In this document: positions 8,066 through 16,298 of the stretch, piece after piece
Layout: every line of letters begins with the position of its first letter
Numbering within the stretch: the first letter of the stretch is position 1
Origin: AC-32 sp963715575
Lineage (GTDB): Bacteria; Actinomycetota; Thermoleophilia; Gaiellales; Gaiellaceae
DNA length: 64,000 bases
Direction of reading: 5' to 3'
Assembly: GCA_963715575.1 (NCBI GenBank)
Contig: OY970250.1
Coordinates: 2,232,001 to 2,296,000, forward strand
Notes under the pieces: model-generated
Database searches by the model: none
What the model was told of the DNA's origin: nothing
The model's input: the letters and a program-made list of their open reading frames with translations, nothing else
Position numbers and translations under genes: made by a program

Positions 8066-9216
8066 CTCGAGGCCTCCACGTAGGCGCGGATGCGCTCGTG
8101 ATCCTTCACGCCGGGCTCGGTCTCGAGGCTGGAGCTCGCATCGACCGCCCACGGCCGGACGCGCTCGATCGCCTCGCGGACGTTCTCAGGTGAGAGGCCG
8201 CCGGCGAGCACGATCCGGCCCTCGGCGGCGCCGGCCCGGTCGAGATGGCCGGGATCCGCCGCCTGCCAGGACCGGTCGACGACGCGCGCCACCTCGCGGC
8301 CGCGTCGTAGCAGGACACCGTCGCGCGAGCGGTGGCCGTTCTCGCGCGCGTAGAGCTGGACGAGGTCGGCGCGGTCATCCGTGACCTCGCCGACGTGGAC
8401 GGCGACGGAGAGCATCGTTTCCGGCACCGGCAGCACCTTGGGCGCGCGGCGCGGCGTCTCCCGGGCGAGCACGAAGCCGGCCAGGTCGGCGCCGGCCTCC
8501 GCGGCGGCGGCCACGTCCTCCTCGCGCGTCAGGCCGCAGACCTTGACGAGCGGACGCGCGAGCAGCTCCTCCAGCCTCGCCGCCGGGTCGGAGGCGCGCA
8601 TCAGCGTCGAGCCGACGAGCACCGCGTCGGCGCCGGCCAGCTCGGCCTCGGCTCCGTGGGCGCGCGCGGCGATCGCGCTCTCGGCCACGACGACGCGATC
8701 GCGCGGGGCCGACTCGACGAGCTCGAGTTGGGCGCGCCGGTCGATCTCGAACGTCGAGAGGTCGCGCGCGTTGATCCCGATCACCGCAGCGTCGAGCTCG
8801 ACCGCTCGCTGCAACTCCTTGCCGTCGTGCGCCTCCACGAGTGTGTCGAGCCCTAGCGCGCGTGCGTCCGTCATCAGCTGGTGGACCTGCGAGTTATCGA
8901 GGTCGCGAAGCAGCAAGAGCACGGCGTCCGCGCCCAGAAGTCGCAATTGCTCAAGCTCCTCGCGCTCGGAGAAGAACCCCTTGGCGAGCAAGGGCAAGCT
9001 ACTGGCCGACCTCGCGGCAGCGAGATCGGCGGGGCTCCCGCCGAACCGCGCGTCCACCAGCACCGACACGGCCGCGGCGCCTGCGCCCTCAAACGCCGCC
9101 GCCAACGCCGCGGGATCCGCGTCAGGCCGCAGCTCCCCCGCCGAGGGGGAGCGGCGCTTGACCTCGGCGATCGCGCCGAGGCCGTCTTGCGCGAGCGCGT
9201 CGCGGAAGCGGCCCAT
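8059..9216 (-). CDS. trpCF: Fused indole-3-glycerol-phosphate synthase / phosphoribosylanthranilate isomerase
   Basis: 385 residues in one frame. Residues 1 to about 223 are TrpC: AEVKRRSPSAG with the catalytic Lys, LLAKGFF, LVEAHDGKEL, IGINARDLSTF, VVAESAI and ADAVLVGS. From about 224 TrpF begins with LVKVCGLTREEDV (catalytic Cys) and ends with VLAGGLSPENV, VRPWAVDASSSLE and PGVKDHERI. The segment between VQLY and LAGGL is about 25 residues shorter than in E. coli TrpF and lacks the GGxGxxFDW loop; an Asp in ARVVDRSW may replace the usual acid. Start ATG 9216 overlaps the trpD stop by 1 base. Products feed TrpA/TrpB. Confidence 0.9.
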   Translation of the reverse strand: MGRFRDALAQDGLGAIAEVKRRSPSAGELRPDADPAALAAAFEGAGAAAVSVLVDARFGGSPADLAAARSASSLPLLAKGFFSEREELEQLRLLGADAVLLLLRDLDNSQVHQLMTDARALGLDTLVEAHDGKELQRAVELDAAVIGINARDLSTFEIDRRAQLELVESAPRDRVVVAESAIAARAHGAEAELAGADAVLVGSTLMRASDPAARLEELLARPLVKVCGLTREEDVAAAAEAGADLAGFVLARETPRRAPKVLPVPETMLSVAVHVGEVTDDRADLVQLYARENGHRSRDGVLLRRGREVARVVDRSWQAADPGHLDRAGAAEGRIVLAGGLSPENVREAIERVRPWAVDASSSLETEPGVKDHERIRAYVEASRC

Positions 9217-10244
9217 CAGGCGCTCACCTCAGCCGCCTGGGAGAACTCGATCAGCGCGTCGAGCCGCGCGAGCGCCGCGCCCGAGTCGACCGCGACACGC
9301 GCGAGCTCCAGACCGTCGCGTAGGTCGGCGGCGTGACCGGCGGCCGCGATCGCGCCGGCCGCGTTGAGCAGGATCGCCGAGCGCTTGCCGCCGTTCTCCC
9401 CGCGGAAGACCGCCCGGATCGCCTCGGCGTTGTCCCCCGGCGAGCCGCCGCGCAGCTCGGCAGGGTCGCAGCGCGGAACGCCGAGCTCGAGCGGGTCGAT
9501 CGCGCGCTCGCGCACCCCGCCGCCCACTACCTCGCAGACGAGGTTCGGGCCGGCGGGCGAGAGCTCGTCGATCCCGGCCGCGCCGTGGACGACGAAGGCC
9601 CGCCGCGAGCCGAGCTGCGCCAGCACCTCTGCGATCGTGCGCACGAGCGACGGCGCGTAGACGCCGACCACCTGCGCTCGCGCGCCGGCCGGGTTCGTCA
9701 GCGGGCCGAGCACGTTGAAGACGGTACGGGCTGCGAGCTCGCGCCGCACGGGGGCCGCGTGCCGCATCGCGGGATGGTGGGTGGGCGCGAAGAGGAAGCC
9801 GAAGCCGAGCTCGTCGATCGAGCGCTCGATCTCCACTGGCGGCAGCTCGAGCCGGAAGCCGAGCGCCTCGAGCACGTCCGCCGAGCCCGAGGCCGAGGAG
9901 ACCGCGCGGTTGCCGTGCTTCGCCACGCCCGCGCCGGCCGCCGCCGCGACCAGCGCCGCCGCGGTCGAGATATTGATCGTGCGCGCTGCGTCGCCGCCCG
10001 TGCCCGCGGTGTCGACGAGGTCGCCGCGCTTCGGCTTGACCTGCAGCACATGCGAGCGCATCGCCTCGGCGCAGCCGGCGATCTCGGCGGCCGTCTCGCC
10101 CTTCAGCCGCAGCGCGACCAGGAAGCCGCCGATCTGGGCCGGCGTCGCCTCGCCCTCCATGATCTCATTCATCACCGCCCGCGCCTCGTCGCGCGAGAGG
10201 TCGTGGCCGTCGAGCAGCCGGGCGAGCGCCTGCTGCACGGTCAT
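9216..10244 (-). CDS. trpD: Anthranilate phosphoribosyltransferase
   Basis: 342 residues. Transfers phosphoribose from PRPP to anthranilate. Signatures: GFLVALRLKGET, DTAGTGGDAARTINIST (PRPP/phosphate loop), KHGNRAVSSASGSADVLEALG, FLFAPTHHPAMRHAAPVRRELAART in two conserved pieces, NVLGPLTNPAGA, and VVHGAAGIDELS. ATG 10244 overlaps the trpG stop as ATGA, and its stop overlaps trpCF, so translation is coupled through the operon. Separate trpG and trpD genes (not fused). Confidence 0.96.
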   Translation of the reverse strand: MTVQQALARLLDGHDLSRDEARAVMNEIMEGEATPAQIGGFLVALRLKGETAAEIAGCAEAMRSHVLQVKPKRGDLVDTAGTGGDAARTINISTAAALVAAAAGAGVAKHGNRAVSSASGSADVLEALGFRLELPPVEIERSIDELGFGFLFAPTHHPAMRHAAPVRRELAARTVFNVLGPLTNPAGARAQVVGVYAPSLVRTIAEVLAQLGSRRAFVVHGAAGIDELSPAGPNLVCEVVGGGVRERAIDPLELGVPRCDPAELRGGSPGDNAEAIRAVFRGENGGKRSAILLNAAGAIAAAGHAADLRDGLELARVAVDSGAALARLDALIEFSQAAEVSA

Positions 10245-10804
10245 CGCGGCACCTCCAGGAAGTTGCGCGCGAGGTCGGGGCCGAGCGGCGTCAGCACGGA
10301 CTCGGGGTGGAACTGGACGCCGTCGACCGGGAGCTCGCGATGACGGACGGCCATCACCTCGCCCTCGGCGCACGTGGCCGAGACCTCGAGGCAGTCGGGG
10401 ACAGCGGTCGCGGCGAGCGAGTGGTAGCGGCCGGCCTCGAAGCGTTCGGGCAGGCCCTGGAAGAGCCCGCGCCCGTCGTGCTCGATCTCGCTCGGCTTGC
10501 CGTGGACGAGCCGCTTCGCCTGGCCGACCTCGCCGCCGAAGGCCTCGACGATCACCTGGTGGCCGAGGCAGACGCCGAACGTCGGCACGCTCGGGGCCAG
10601 GCGCCGGACGAGCTCCACCGACGCGCCCGCGTCCACGGGCCGGCCCGGGCCGGGGGAGACGACCAGGTGCGACGGTGCCAGCCGCTCGGCCTCGTCGGGG
10701 TCGATCGAGTCGTTCCGGCGCACGACCACCTCGGCGCCGAGCTCCCCGAACAGATGCGCGAGGTTGTAGGTGAACGAGTCGTAGTTGTCCACGAGCAGAA
10801 TCAC
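10241..10804 (-). CDS. trpG: Anthranilate synthase, glutamine amidotransferase component
   Basis: 187 residues. Supplies ammonia from glutamine to TrpE; close relatives also serve PabB. Landmarks: LVDNYDSFTYNLAHLFGELG, VVSPGPGRP, the nucleophile loop FGVCLGHQVI, RYHSL and VQFHPESVLTP (catalytic His-Glu). GTG 10804 gives MILLVDNYDSF and overlaps the trpE stop as GTGA. No other amidotransferase occurs in the window, so dual use in folate synthesis is possible. Confidence 0.95.
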   Translation of the reverse strand: MILLVDNYDSFTYNLAHLFGELGAEVVVRRNDSIDPDEAERLAPSHLVVSPGPGRPVDAGASVELVRRLAPSVPTFGVCLGHQVIVEAFGGEVGQAKRLVHGKPSEIEHDGRGLFQGLPERFEAGRYHSLAATAVPDCLEVSATCAEGEVMAVRHRELPVDGVQFHPESVLTPLGPDLARNFLEVPR

Positions 10805-12036
10805 GAGGACCTCGCCTCCGCCAGCTCGATCGCCATCTCCAGCGCGGCCAGCTTGCGCAGGCACTCGTCGTGCTCGGCAGCGGGATCGGAGTCGGCCACG
10901 ATCCCGGCGCCCGCCTGCAGCAGCGCGACGCCCTCCTGCAGCACGACCGTGCGGATCGCGATGCACGCGTCGAGCGCTTCACCCGGAAGTGCGTAGAGCA
11001 CCGCGCCGGCGTACGGCCCGCGGCGGTATTGCTCGAGCTCCGCGATCAGCTGCATCGCCCGCACCTTCGGCGCGCCCGAGACCGTGCCGGCCGGGAAGCA
11101 GGCGCGCAGCAGGTCGAAGTGCGAGACGTCCGGCTCGAGCTCGCCGACGACTTCGGAGACGAGGTGCGTGACGTGCGAGAAGCGCTCCGGCTCGAGGAAC
11201 CGCGCCACGCGCACCGTCCCCGGCCGGCAGGCGCGCGAGAGGTCGTTGCGGCCGAGGTCGACGAGCATCACGTGCTCGGCGCGGTCCTTCTCGGACGAGA
11301 GCAGCCGCTCGGCGTCGCCGTCGCCCGGCCGCGTCGTCCCGGCGATCGGGTTCAGCGAGGCGCGGCGGCCTTCGGCCTTGACGAGCGTCTCGGGCGAGGA
11401 GCCGACGAGCGCGAGGCCGTCGAGCTCGAGCAGGAACAGATACGGCGACGGATTGACCCGGCGCAGCGAGCGGTAGAGCTCGAGCGCGCTCGCCGAGGTC
11501 GGGCGCTCGGCCCGCTGCGAGAGGACGACCTGGAACGCGTCGCCGGCGCGGATGTGCTCCTTGGCCGTCACGACCGCGCGCTCGTACTGGTGGCGCGAGG
11601 GCAGCCGGCGGGTCGAGCCCGACCGTGTGCGCGAGCCAGGCTCGGCCGAAGGCTGCGGCCCTTCGAGCAGCTCCGCGAGCGCGCCCGGGTCGCCGCAGAG
11701 CACCTCGGCCATCCCGAGCCCGTGGTCGAAGCGCACGAGCATGTCCGCGACGACGAACCGGCTCTCCGGCAGCGCGCGGCCCTCGTCCGGCACCGGCACG
11801 GTCGACTCGAGCCGGGCCGCATGCTCGTAGCCGAGGTAGCCGACGACCGGTTGTCCGCACGCCTCGGCCTCGTCGAAGTAGACCAGGCGCGAGCCGCAGC
11901 CGACGAACGAGTGGCGGCCGAGCCGGCCCTTCTCGACCGACTCGAGCAGGAAGCTCGCGCGCCCGCCCTGGCGCAGCCGGAGGTAGGCCCCGAGCGGGGT
12001 GAGCAGGTCGGTCGAGATGACGGTGAGTGCGTTCAT
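10801..12036 (-). CDS. trpE: Anthranilate synthase component I
   Basis: 411 residues from ATG 12036; a TTG at 12045 is an alternative but lies in the U-tract of the attenuator. Chorismate to anthranilate. C-terminal chorismate-binding domain: AGDAFQVVLSQR, PSPYLFLLELDG, SSPETLVK, IAGTTRPG, EHVMLVDLGRNDL, TVSGAPKVRAMQLI, YAGAVLYA and QAGAGIVADSDP. It is about 90 residues shorter than many TrpE at the N-terminal regulatory half, although VVGYLGYEHAAR is present. The LLES segment (FLLESVEKGRLGRHSF), which forms the Trp feedback site in known TrpE, is kept. First enzyme after the attenuator. Confidence 0.95.
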   Translation of the reverse strand: MNALTVISTDLLTPLGAYLRLRQGGRASFLLESVEKGRLGRHSFVGCGSRLVYFDEAEACGQPVVGYLGYEHAARLESTVPVPDEGRALPESRFVVADMLVRFDHGLGMAEVLCGDPGALAELLEGPQPSAEPGSRTRSGSTRRLPSRHQYERAVVTAKEHIRAGDAFQVVLSQRAERPTSASALELYRSLRRVNPSPYLFLLELDGLALVGSSPETLVKAEGRRASLNPIAGTTRPGDGDAERLLSSEKDRAEHVMLVDLGRNDLSRACRPGTVRVARFLEPERFSHVTHLVSEVVGELEPDVSHFDLLRACFPAGTVSGAPKVRAMQLIAELEQYRRGPYAGAVLYALPGEALDACIAIRTVVLQEGVALLQAGAGIVADSDPAAEHDECLRKLAALEMAIELAEARSS

Positions 12037-12042
12037 GGCAAA

Positions 12043-12069
12043 CAAAAAGACCCTCCAGGCGGAAGGTCT
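12043..12069 (-). terminator. trp attenuator: intrinsic terminator just before trpE
   Basis: On the minus strand AGACCTTCC, loop GCCT, GGAGGGTCT then TTTTTG: a 9-bp stem (one T-G wobble) followed by five T. It lies between the Trp-rich leader peptide and trpE. The 3' arm contains GGAGGG, the only Shine-Dalgarno-like tract before trpE, so the hairpin can both end transcription and hide the ribosome site. The U-tract ends 6 nt before the trpE ATG. Confidence 0.85.
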
Positions 12070-12101
12070 GCGAGCGGAACGGGTTGTGGGCCTACTTCAG
12101 T

Positions 12102-12167
12102 TCAGGCGTCGCTCCCGCTCCGCTCGTGCGGCCAGGCCCAGCCCCAGGTGCGCGGTGCGAGAGTCAT
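12102..12167 (-). CDS. trpL: trp operon leader peptide with three Trp codons
   Basis: 21-residue peptide; Trp at positions 8, 10 and 12 within RTWGWAWP. ATG 12167 is 7 nt after a TACCCT -10 box. Ribosome stalling at these codons when charged tRNA-Trp is short is the classical control signal. The RNA over the Trp codons (TGGGCCT) is an exact 7-base complement of AGGCCCA downstream (12087-12093), giving the expected 1:2 pairing. The anti-terminator (2:3) helix was not resolved by eye. It lies 32 nt upstream of the terminator hairpin. Confidence 0.85.
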   Translation of the reverse strand: MTLAPRTWGWAWPHERSGSDA

Positions 12168-12174
12168 CTCCCGC

Positions 12175-12203
12175 AGGGTAGGCACACCTGGGGCGGGGCG
12201 CAA
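12175..12203 (-). promoter_or_regulatory. trp operon promoter
   Basis: On the minus strand TTGCGC (12203-12198), a 17-nt spacer, then TACCCT (12180-12175). The -10 is 7 nt before the trpL ATG, so the leader-peptide mRNA is expected to start at or within about 1 nt of the start codon. It begins 2 bp after the end of the upstream gene at 12205. Confidence 0.7.
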
Positions 12204-12204
12204 G

Positions 12205-12753
12205 TCAGCTGCGCGCCGGCTCGTGTTGCTCGAGCAGCTCCTCGAACAGGGCGCGGTAGTGGACCATCGCCGTGCGCAGGTCCTCGGTCGAGGCGTTGCC
12301 GCGCTCGTTCGCGATCGAGATCCCATGCGCGGCTCGGTAGTTGGAGATCACCTCCGGGTGGTCGACCGACAGGTCGCTCGCGCGCTGGTCGAAGTCCTCG
12401 ACCGGGTAGCCGCGGTCGCGCATCACCTGCTGGATCAGGCGGTCGGCCTCGCCGACGGCGCCTTCCGGGTCATCCACGAACCTCGCCTGTGTGTTGTGCC
12501 ACTCGCTCGCGTAGCGGTCGCGGGCCTGTGGCTCGAGCGGCTGGATCTCGAGCTCGTCACGCCGCTTCTGCCGCTCGGCCAGGTCGGACTCGGCCTCGCG
12601 CCGGCTCGGCGCGTCGGTGACCGTGCGGTCGTACTCGCTGCCGAAGCGATCCTGCAGGCCCTGGCGGCGCCGGCTGTTGTAGGCGCTCCACGCGATCGCG
12701 GCCACGACCACGACGGCGGCGATCGCAATCACGATCCATCCCCACGTGGGCAC
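12205..12753 (-). CDS. Single-pass membrane protein, conserved hypothetical
   Basis: 182 residues. GTG 12753 is preceded by AAAGGAGCAGAC, a good ribosome site, which decides the start. One N-terminal membrane segment (WIVIAIAAVVVVAAIAWSAY) is followed by a charged, helix-rich cytoplasmic part (RQGLQDRFGSEYDRTV, EWHNTQARFVDDPEGAV, RDRGYPVEDFDQRASDL). The RF-GSEYDR and RYASEW-x-QARFVD pattern is typical of a widespread uncharacterised actinobacterial membrane family. No function known. Divergent from the M42 peptidase gene. Confidence 0.75.
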   Translation of the reverse strand: MPTWGWIVIAIAAVVVVAAIAWSAYNSRRRQGLQDRFGSEYDRTVTDAPSRREAESDLAERQKRRDELEIQPLEPQARDRYASEWHNTQARFVDDPEGAVGEADRLIQQVMRDRGYPVEDFDQRASDLSVDHPEVISNYRAAHGISIANERGNASTEDLRTAMVHYRALFEELLEQHEPARS

Positions 12754-12814
12754 GTCTGCTCCTTTCGTCGGTTCCCAGTGCGCTTCCCGGCTGCGGGAAC
12801 GGCAAACGGCCGCA

Positions 12815-12820
12815 TAGGCT
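12815..12820 (+). promoter_or_regulatory. -10 box for the M42 peptidase gene (leaderless geometry)
   Basis: TAGGCT, 6 nt before the GTG at 12827. An inverted repeat TTCCCG-gctg-CGGGAA at 12784-12799 sits upstream in the divergent promoter region. No clear -35 box. Confidence 0.4.
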
Positions 12821-12826
12821 CCGCAC

Positions 12827-13885
12827 GTGGCCGTTCCTGAGCTTCTGCGCAAGCTGCTGACGGCGCCGGGCCCGTCCGGCTACGAGACGGCGGCCGCGGC
12901 GATCTGGCGCGAGGCCGCCGAGGGCTTCGCCGCGGTGACGAGCGACGCCATGGGCTCGTCGGTCGCGCGCGTCGCAGGGGCGAGCGACGGCCCGCTGCTC
13001 GTCGTGCTCGGCCACATCGACGAGATCGGCGTGATGGTCACCCATGTCGACGACGAGGGCTTCGTCTTCTTCTTGACCGTCGGCGGCCAGCGGCCGGACG
13101 TCCTCCATGGGCAGCGCGTCCAAGTCGCCACGAAGGGCGGGCCGGTGCCGGGCGTGATCGGCCGCAAGGGCGGCAAGCGCCTGAAGCCCGGCGAGAAGCC
13201 CGAGCAGCTCGAGCTCGAGGACCTGCACATCGACATCGGCGCGCCCGACCGCAAGCAGGCGCTCGAGCTGCTGCAGATCGGGGACGTCGCGGTGCTCGCG
13301 ACCGAGCCGGTCGAGCTCGCGGGAGGGCGACTGGCCTCGCGCTCGCTCGACAACCGGCTGGGCGCCTACGTCGCGCTCGAGGCCGCGCGCAGGGTCGCCG
13401 AGGCGGGCGGACCCCCTGGCGACGTCGCCGCGGTGGCGGCCGTCCAGGAGGAGGTCGGTGACTTCGGCGGTGCGCGCACGAGCGTCTTCTCGCTCGAGCC
13501 GAAGGTCGCGCTCGCGGTGGACGTGACCGGCGCGACGGACATCCCGGACGGCGATCCGAAGGTCGACGGCGAGGCCAAGCTCGGCGGCGGCCCGATCGTC
13601 AACCGCGGCTCGACGATCAACCCGAAGGTCTTCGAGCTGCTCGCCGAGACAGCCGAGGCGGAGGGAATCGGCTACACGGTCAACGTCTCCGCCGGCGACA
13701 CGCACACCGACATGGACGCCGCCTACGCGAGCCGAGCCGGGGTCGCGACCGGCCTGATCTCGCTCGCGACGCGCTACATCCACACGCCAGGCGAGATCGT
13801 CTCGCTGGACGACGTCGAGGCCGCGGTGCGGCTCGTCGCGGCCTTCGCGCAGCGGCTCGAGCCCGGCCTCGACTTCACTCGCTAG
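12827..13885 (+). CDS. M42-family metallo-aminopeptidase
   Basis: 352 residues from GTG 12827. Cytoplasmic two-metal aminopeptidase of the glutamyl-aminopeptidase/PepA-like (FrvX/TET) family. Metal ligands and catalytic residues match: GHIDEIGVMV (His63, Asp65), SLDNRLGAYVAL (Asp175), AVQEEVGDFGGARTS (Glu208/209), LAVDVTGATDIP (Asp), and GDTHTDMDAAY (His). Family members form dodecameric peptide-degrading shells and were once mislabelled endoglucanases. It stands alone between the divergent membrane protein and the thiolase. Confidence 0.9.
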   Translation: MAVPELLRKLLTAPGPSGYETAAAAIWREAAEGFAAVTSDAMGSSVARVAGASDGPLLVVLGHIDEIGVMVTHVDDEGFVFFLTVGGQRPDVLHGQRVQVATKGGPVPGVIGRKGGKRLKPGEKPEQLELEDLHIDIGAPDRKQALELLQIGDVAVLATEPVELAGGRLASRSLDNRLGAYVALEAARRVAEAGGPPGDVAAVAAVQEEVGDFGGARTSVFSLEPKVALAVDVTGATDIPDGDPKVDGEAKLGGGPIVNRGSTINPKVFELLAETAEAEGIGYTVNVSAGDTHTDMDAAYASRAGVATGLISLATRYIHTPGEIVSLDDVEAAVRLVAAFAQRLEPGLDFTR

Positions 13886-13888
13886 GGT
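13883..13888 (+). promoter_or_regulatory. -10 box for the thiolase gene
   Basis: TAGGGT, 7 nt before ATG 13896. Its first three bases are the stop codon of the M42 gene. The geometry fits a leaderless mRNA. Confidence 0.4.
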
Positions 13889-13895
13889 TTTTCCG

Positions 13896-15047
13896 ATGTC
13901 CCGTTCCGTGATCGTCTCGGCCGTGCGCACGCCCTTCGGCAGGCTCGGCGGCGCGCTCGCCGGCTACGAGGCGACGGAGCTCGGCGCGATCGCGATCCGC
14001 GGCGCGCTCGACCGCGCCGGCGTCGAGGACGAAGAGGTGGAGTACGCGGTCATGGGCCAGGTGCTGCAGGGCGGCGCCGGCCAGGCGCCCGCGCGCCAGG
14101 CGACCGTCGGCGCGGGCCTGCCGGTCGAGCTGCCCTCGGACACGATCAACAAGGTCTGCGCGTCCTCGATCCGCGCGGTCGAGATCGCCGACCAGATGAT
14201 CCGCGCGGGCGACGTCCAGGTCGTGGTCGCCGGCGGGATGGAGTCGATGTCGAACGCGCCGTACATCCTCAAGCAGGCCCGCTTCGGCTACCGGCTCGGC
14301 GACGGCACGCTGATCGACCTGATGACCCACGACGGGCTGACCTCGACCTTCGACTCCAAGCACATGGTCGAGCAGGCGTCCTTCGTCTCGCGGGAGCTCG
14401 GCATCTCGCGCGAGGACCAGGACCGCTGGGCGCTGCGCTCGCACGAGCGCGCGGTGAAGGCCATTGACGAGGGCCGCTTCGAGTCGGAGATCGTGCCGGT
14501 CGGAGATTTCGCCGTCGACGAAGGGCCGCGGCGCGACACCTCGATCGAGAAGCTCGCGAGCCTGAAGCCGGTCTTCGACCCCGAGGGCACGACCACCGCC
14601 GGCAACGCGCCCGGCGTGAACGACGGCGCGGCCGCGCTCGTCGTCACCAGCGAGGAGTTTGCCGAGCAGCGCGGTCTGGAGGTGCTGGCGACGATCGTCG
14701 CGCAGGGCTACGTCGCGGACGAGTTCGCCTACCTTGCGCGGACGCCCGCCAAGGCCGGTGCGATCGCGCTCGAGAAGGCGGGCAAGTCGATCGACGACGT
14801 CGAGCGGGTCGAGCTGAACGAGGCCTTCTCGTCGGTCGTGCTCAACTCGACGAAGCTGCTCGGCGCCGACCCGGAGACGGTGAACGTGAACGGCGGCGCC
14901 GTCGCGCTCGGGCACCCGATCGGCGCCTCGGGCGCGCGCATCCTGGCCACGATGATCCACGAGCTGCAGCGCAACGGCGGCGGCCTCGGCCTCGCCGCAA
15001 TCTGCTCCGGCGGCGGCCAAGGCGATGCCCTGCTCCTCGAGGTCTAG
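13896..15047 (+). CDS. Thiolase (acetyl-CoA acetyltransferase)
   Basis: 383 residues. Condenses two acetyl-CoA, or cleaves 3-ketoacyl-CoA. The catalytic triad is present: Cys88 in NKVCASSIRA, His340 in GHPIGASGAR and Cys370 in CSGGGQGDA. ELNEAFSSV takes the place of the usual NEAFA motif. It is followed, with 1-base overlaps, by a VOC protein and a 3-hydroxyacyl-CoA dehydrogenase, so it belongs to a short-chain acyl-CoA operon. Biosynthetic (AtoB/PhaA-like) versus degradative use cannot be told from sequence. Confidence 0.93.
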   Translation: MSRSVIVSAVRTPFGRLGGALAGYEATELGAIAIRGALDRAGVEDEEVEYAVMGQVLQGGAGQAPARQATVGAGLPVELPSDTINKVCASSIRAVEIADQMIRAGDVQVVVAGGMESMSNAPYILKQARFGYRLGDGTLIDLMTHDGLTSTFDSKHMVEQASFVSRELGISREDQDRWALRSHERAVKAIDEGRFESEIVPVGDFAVDEGPRRDTSIEKLASLKPVFDPEGTTTAGNAPGVNDGAAALVVTSEEFAEQRGLEVLATIVAQGYVADEFAYLARTPAKAGAIALEKAGKSIDDVERVELNEAFSSVVLNSTKLLGADPETVNVNGGAVALGHPIGASGARILATMIHELQRNGGGLGLAAICSGGGQGDALLLEV

Positions 15048-15421
15048 TGCAACAGGTCACGCCCTATTTGCTGTACGAGGACGGCGAGGCCGCGGTCGAG
15101 TTCCTCACTCGTGCTTTCGGCTTCCGCGAGGTCGACCGGGCAGTCGGCGCAGCCGGAGGCATGCACGTGGAGCTCGAGCTCGAGGGCGGTCGGGTCTACG
15201 CCGGCCAGCCGCCGGAGGGCTACCAGAACCCGTCGAGGGTCGGCAGCACCTCGCTCGTGCACTTCCTCGTCGCCGACGTCGATGCCCACCACGAACGGGC
15301 CCGCGCCGAGGGCGCCGCGGTCGTCGAAGAGCTCGTGGACACGCCGTTTGGCCACCGGCGCTACACCTGCGACGACCCGCAGGGTCACCGCTGGGCGTTC
15401 GCGCAGGTGCTCGAGCCGTAA
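15047..15421 (+). CDS. VOC/glyoxalase-fold small protein
   Basis: 124 residues with the PhnB-like VOC pattern: TPYLLYEDGEAAVEFLTRAFGF, HVELELEGGRVY, SLVHFLVADVDAHHERARAEG, GHRRYTCDDPQGHRWAFAQ. GTG 15047 uses the last base of the thiolase stop, and its stop overlaps the next ATG. VOC proteins include epimerases and dioxygenases. Between thiolase and hydroxyacyl-CoA dehydrogenase, a role on a CoA ester is possible but unproven; it lacks the length of methylmalonyl-CoA epimerase. Confidence 0.8.
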   Translation: MQQVTPYLLYEDGEAAVEFLTRAFGFREVDRAVGAAGGMHVELELEGGRVYAGQPPEGYQNPSRVGSTSLVHFLVADVDAHHERARAEGAAVVEELVDTPFGHRRYTCDDPQGHRWAFAQVLEP

Positions 15422-16254
15422 TGAGGTTCGAGCACGTGGTCGTCGTCGGGGCAGGCCAGATGGGCGGCGGGATCGCGCAGGTGATGGCCGCTTCGGGCCG
15501 GCAGGTCTCGCTCTACGACGCCGCGCCCGGCGCGGTCGAGCGCGGGCTCGAGACGATGGGCAAGAGCCTGGCGAAGCTCGCCGAGAAGGGCTGTCCCGCC
15601 CCGGACGACGTGCTCGCGCGCGTGACGCCGGTGGACGACCTGGTCCCGGCCGATCTGATGGTCGAGGCAGTGGTCGAGGACGCGGCCGTCAAGGAAGACG
15701 TCTTCCGGCGCGCCGACCGGACGCTGCCGCCGGAGGCCGTGCTGGCCTCGAACACCTCCTCGATCCCGATCTCGACGCTGGCCGCGGCGACGCACCGGCC
15801 CGACCGCGTGATCGGGATGCACTTCTTCAACCCGGTGCCGGTGCTGAAGCTCGTCGAGGTCGTGCGCGGCCAGGAGACCTCGGACGAGACGGCCGAGGCG
15901 ATCACCGAGCTCGCGGTCGAGCTCGGCAAGACGCCGGCGATCGCGAACGACTTCCCCGGCTTCGTCTCGAACCGGATCCTGATGCCCTTCATCAACGAGG
16001 CCGTGTGGGCGCTGCACGACGGCGTGGCCGAGGCGGAGGCGATCGACACGATCGCCAAGCTCGGCTTCGCGCACCCGCTGGGACCGCTCGCGCTCGCCGA
16101 CCTGATCGGCCTCGACACCTGCGTTGCGATCATGGAAGTCCTCCGCGACGGCCTCGCTGACGACCGCTACACGCCCTGCCCGCTGCTCAAAGAGCTGGTA
16201 ACTGCAGGGAAATTGGGGCGCAAGTCTGGCGCGGGTTTCTACATCTATTCGTAG
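15421..16254 (+). CDS. 3-hydroxybutyryl-CoA / 3-hydroxyacyl-CoA dehydrogenase
   Basis: 277 residues. NAD-dependent oxidation of 3-hydroxyacyl-CoA or the reverse. Rossmann motif VVVVGAGQMGGGIAQVMA at the N-terminus; catalytic SNTSSIPIS, GMHFFNPVPVLKLVEVV (His-Glu pair), NDFPGFVSNRILMPFINEA, and the C-terminal GLDTCVAIMEVL and GRKSGAGFYIYS. This is the stand-alone PaaH/Hbd type. Last gene of the thiolase operon. Confidence 0.93.
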   Translation: MRFEHVVVVGAGQMGGGIAQVMAASGRQVSLYDAAPGAVERGLETMGKSLAKLAEKGCPAPDDVLARVTPVDDLVPADLMVEAVVEDAAVKEDVFRRADRTLPPEAVLASNTSSIPISTLAAATHRPDRVIGMHFFNPVPVLKLVEVVRGQETSDETAEAITELAVELGKTPAIANDFPGFVSNRILMPFINEAVWALHDGVAEAEAIDTIAKLGFAHPLGPLALADLIGLDTCVAIMEVLRDGLADDRYTPCPLLKELVTAGKLGRKSGAGFYIYS

Positions 16255-16298
16255 ACAAGACCGAAAGGTCTAGCCGGAAACCCACGAGGAGGTCGGGC

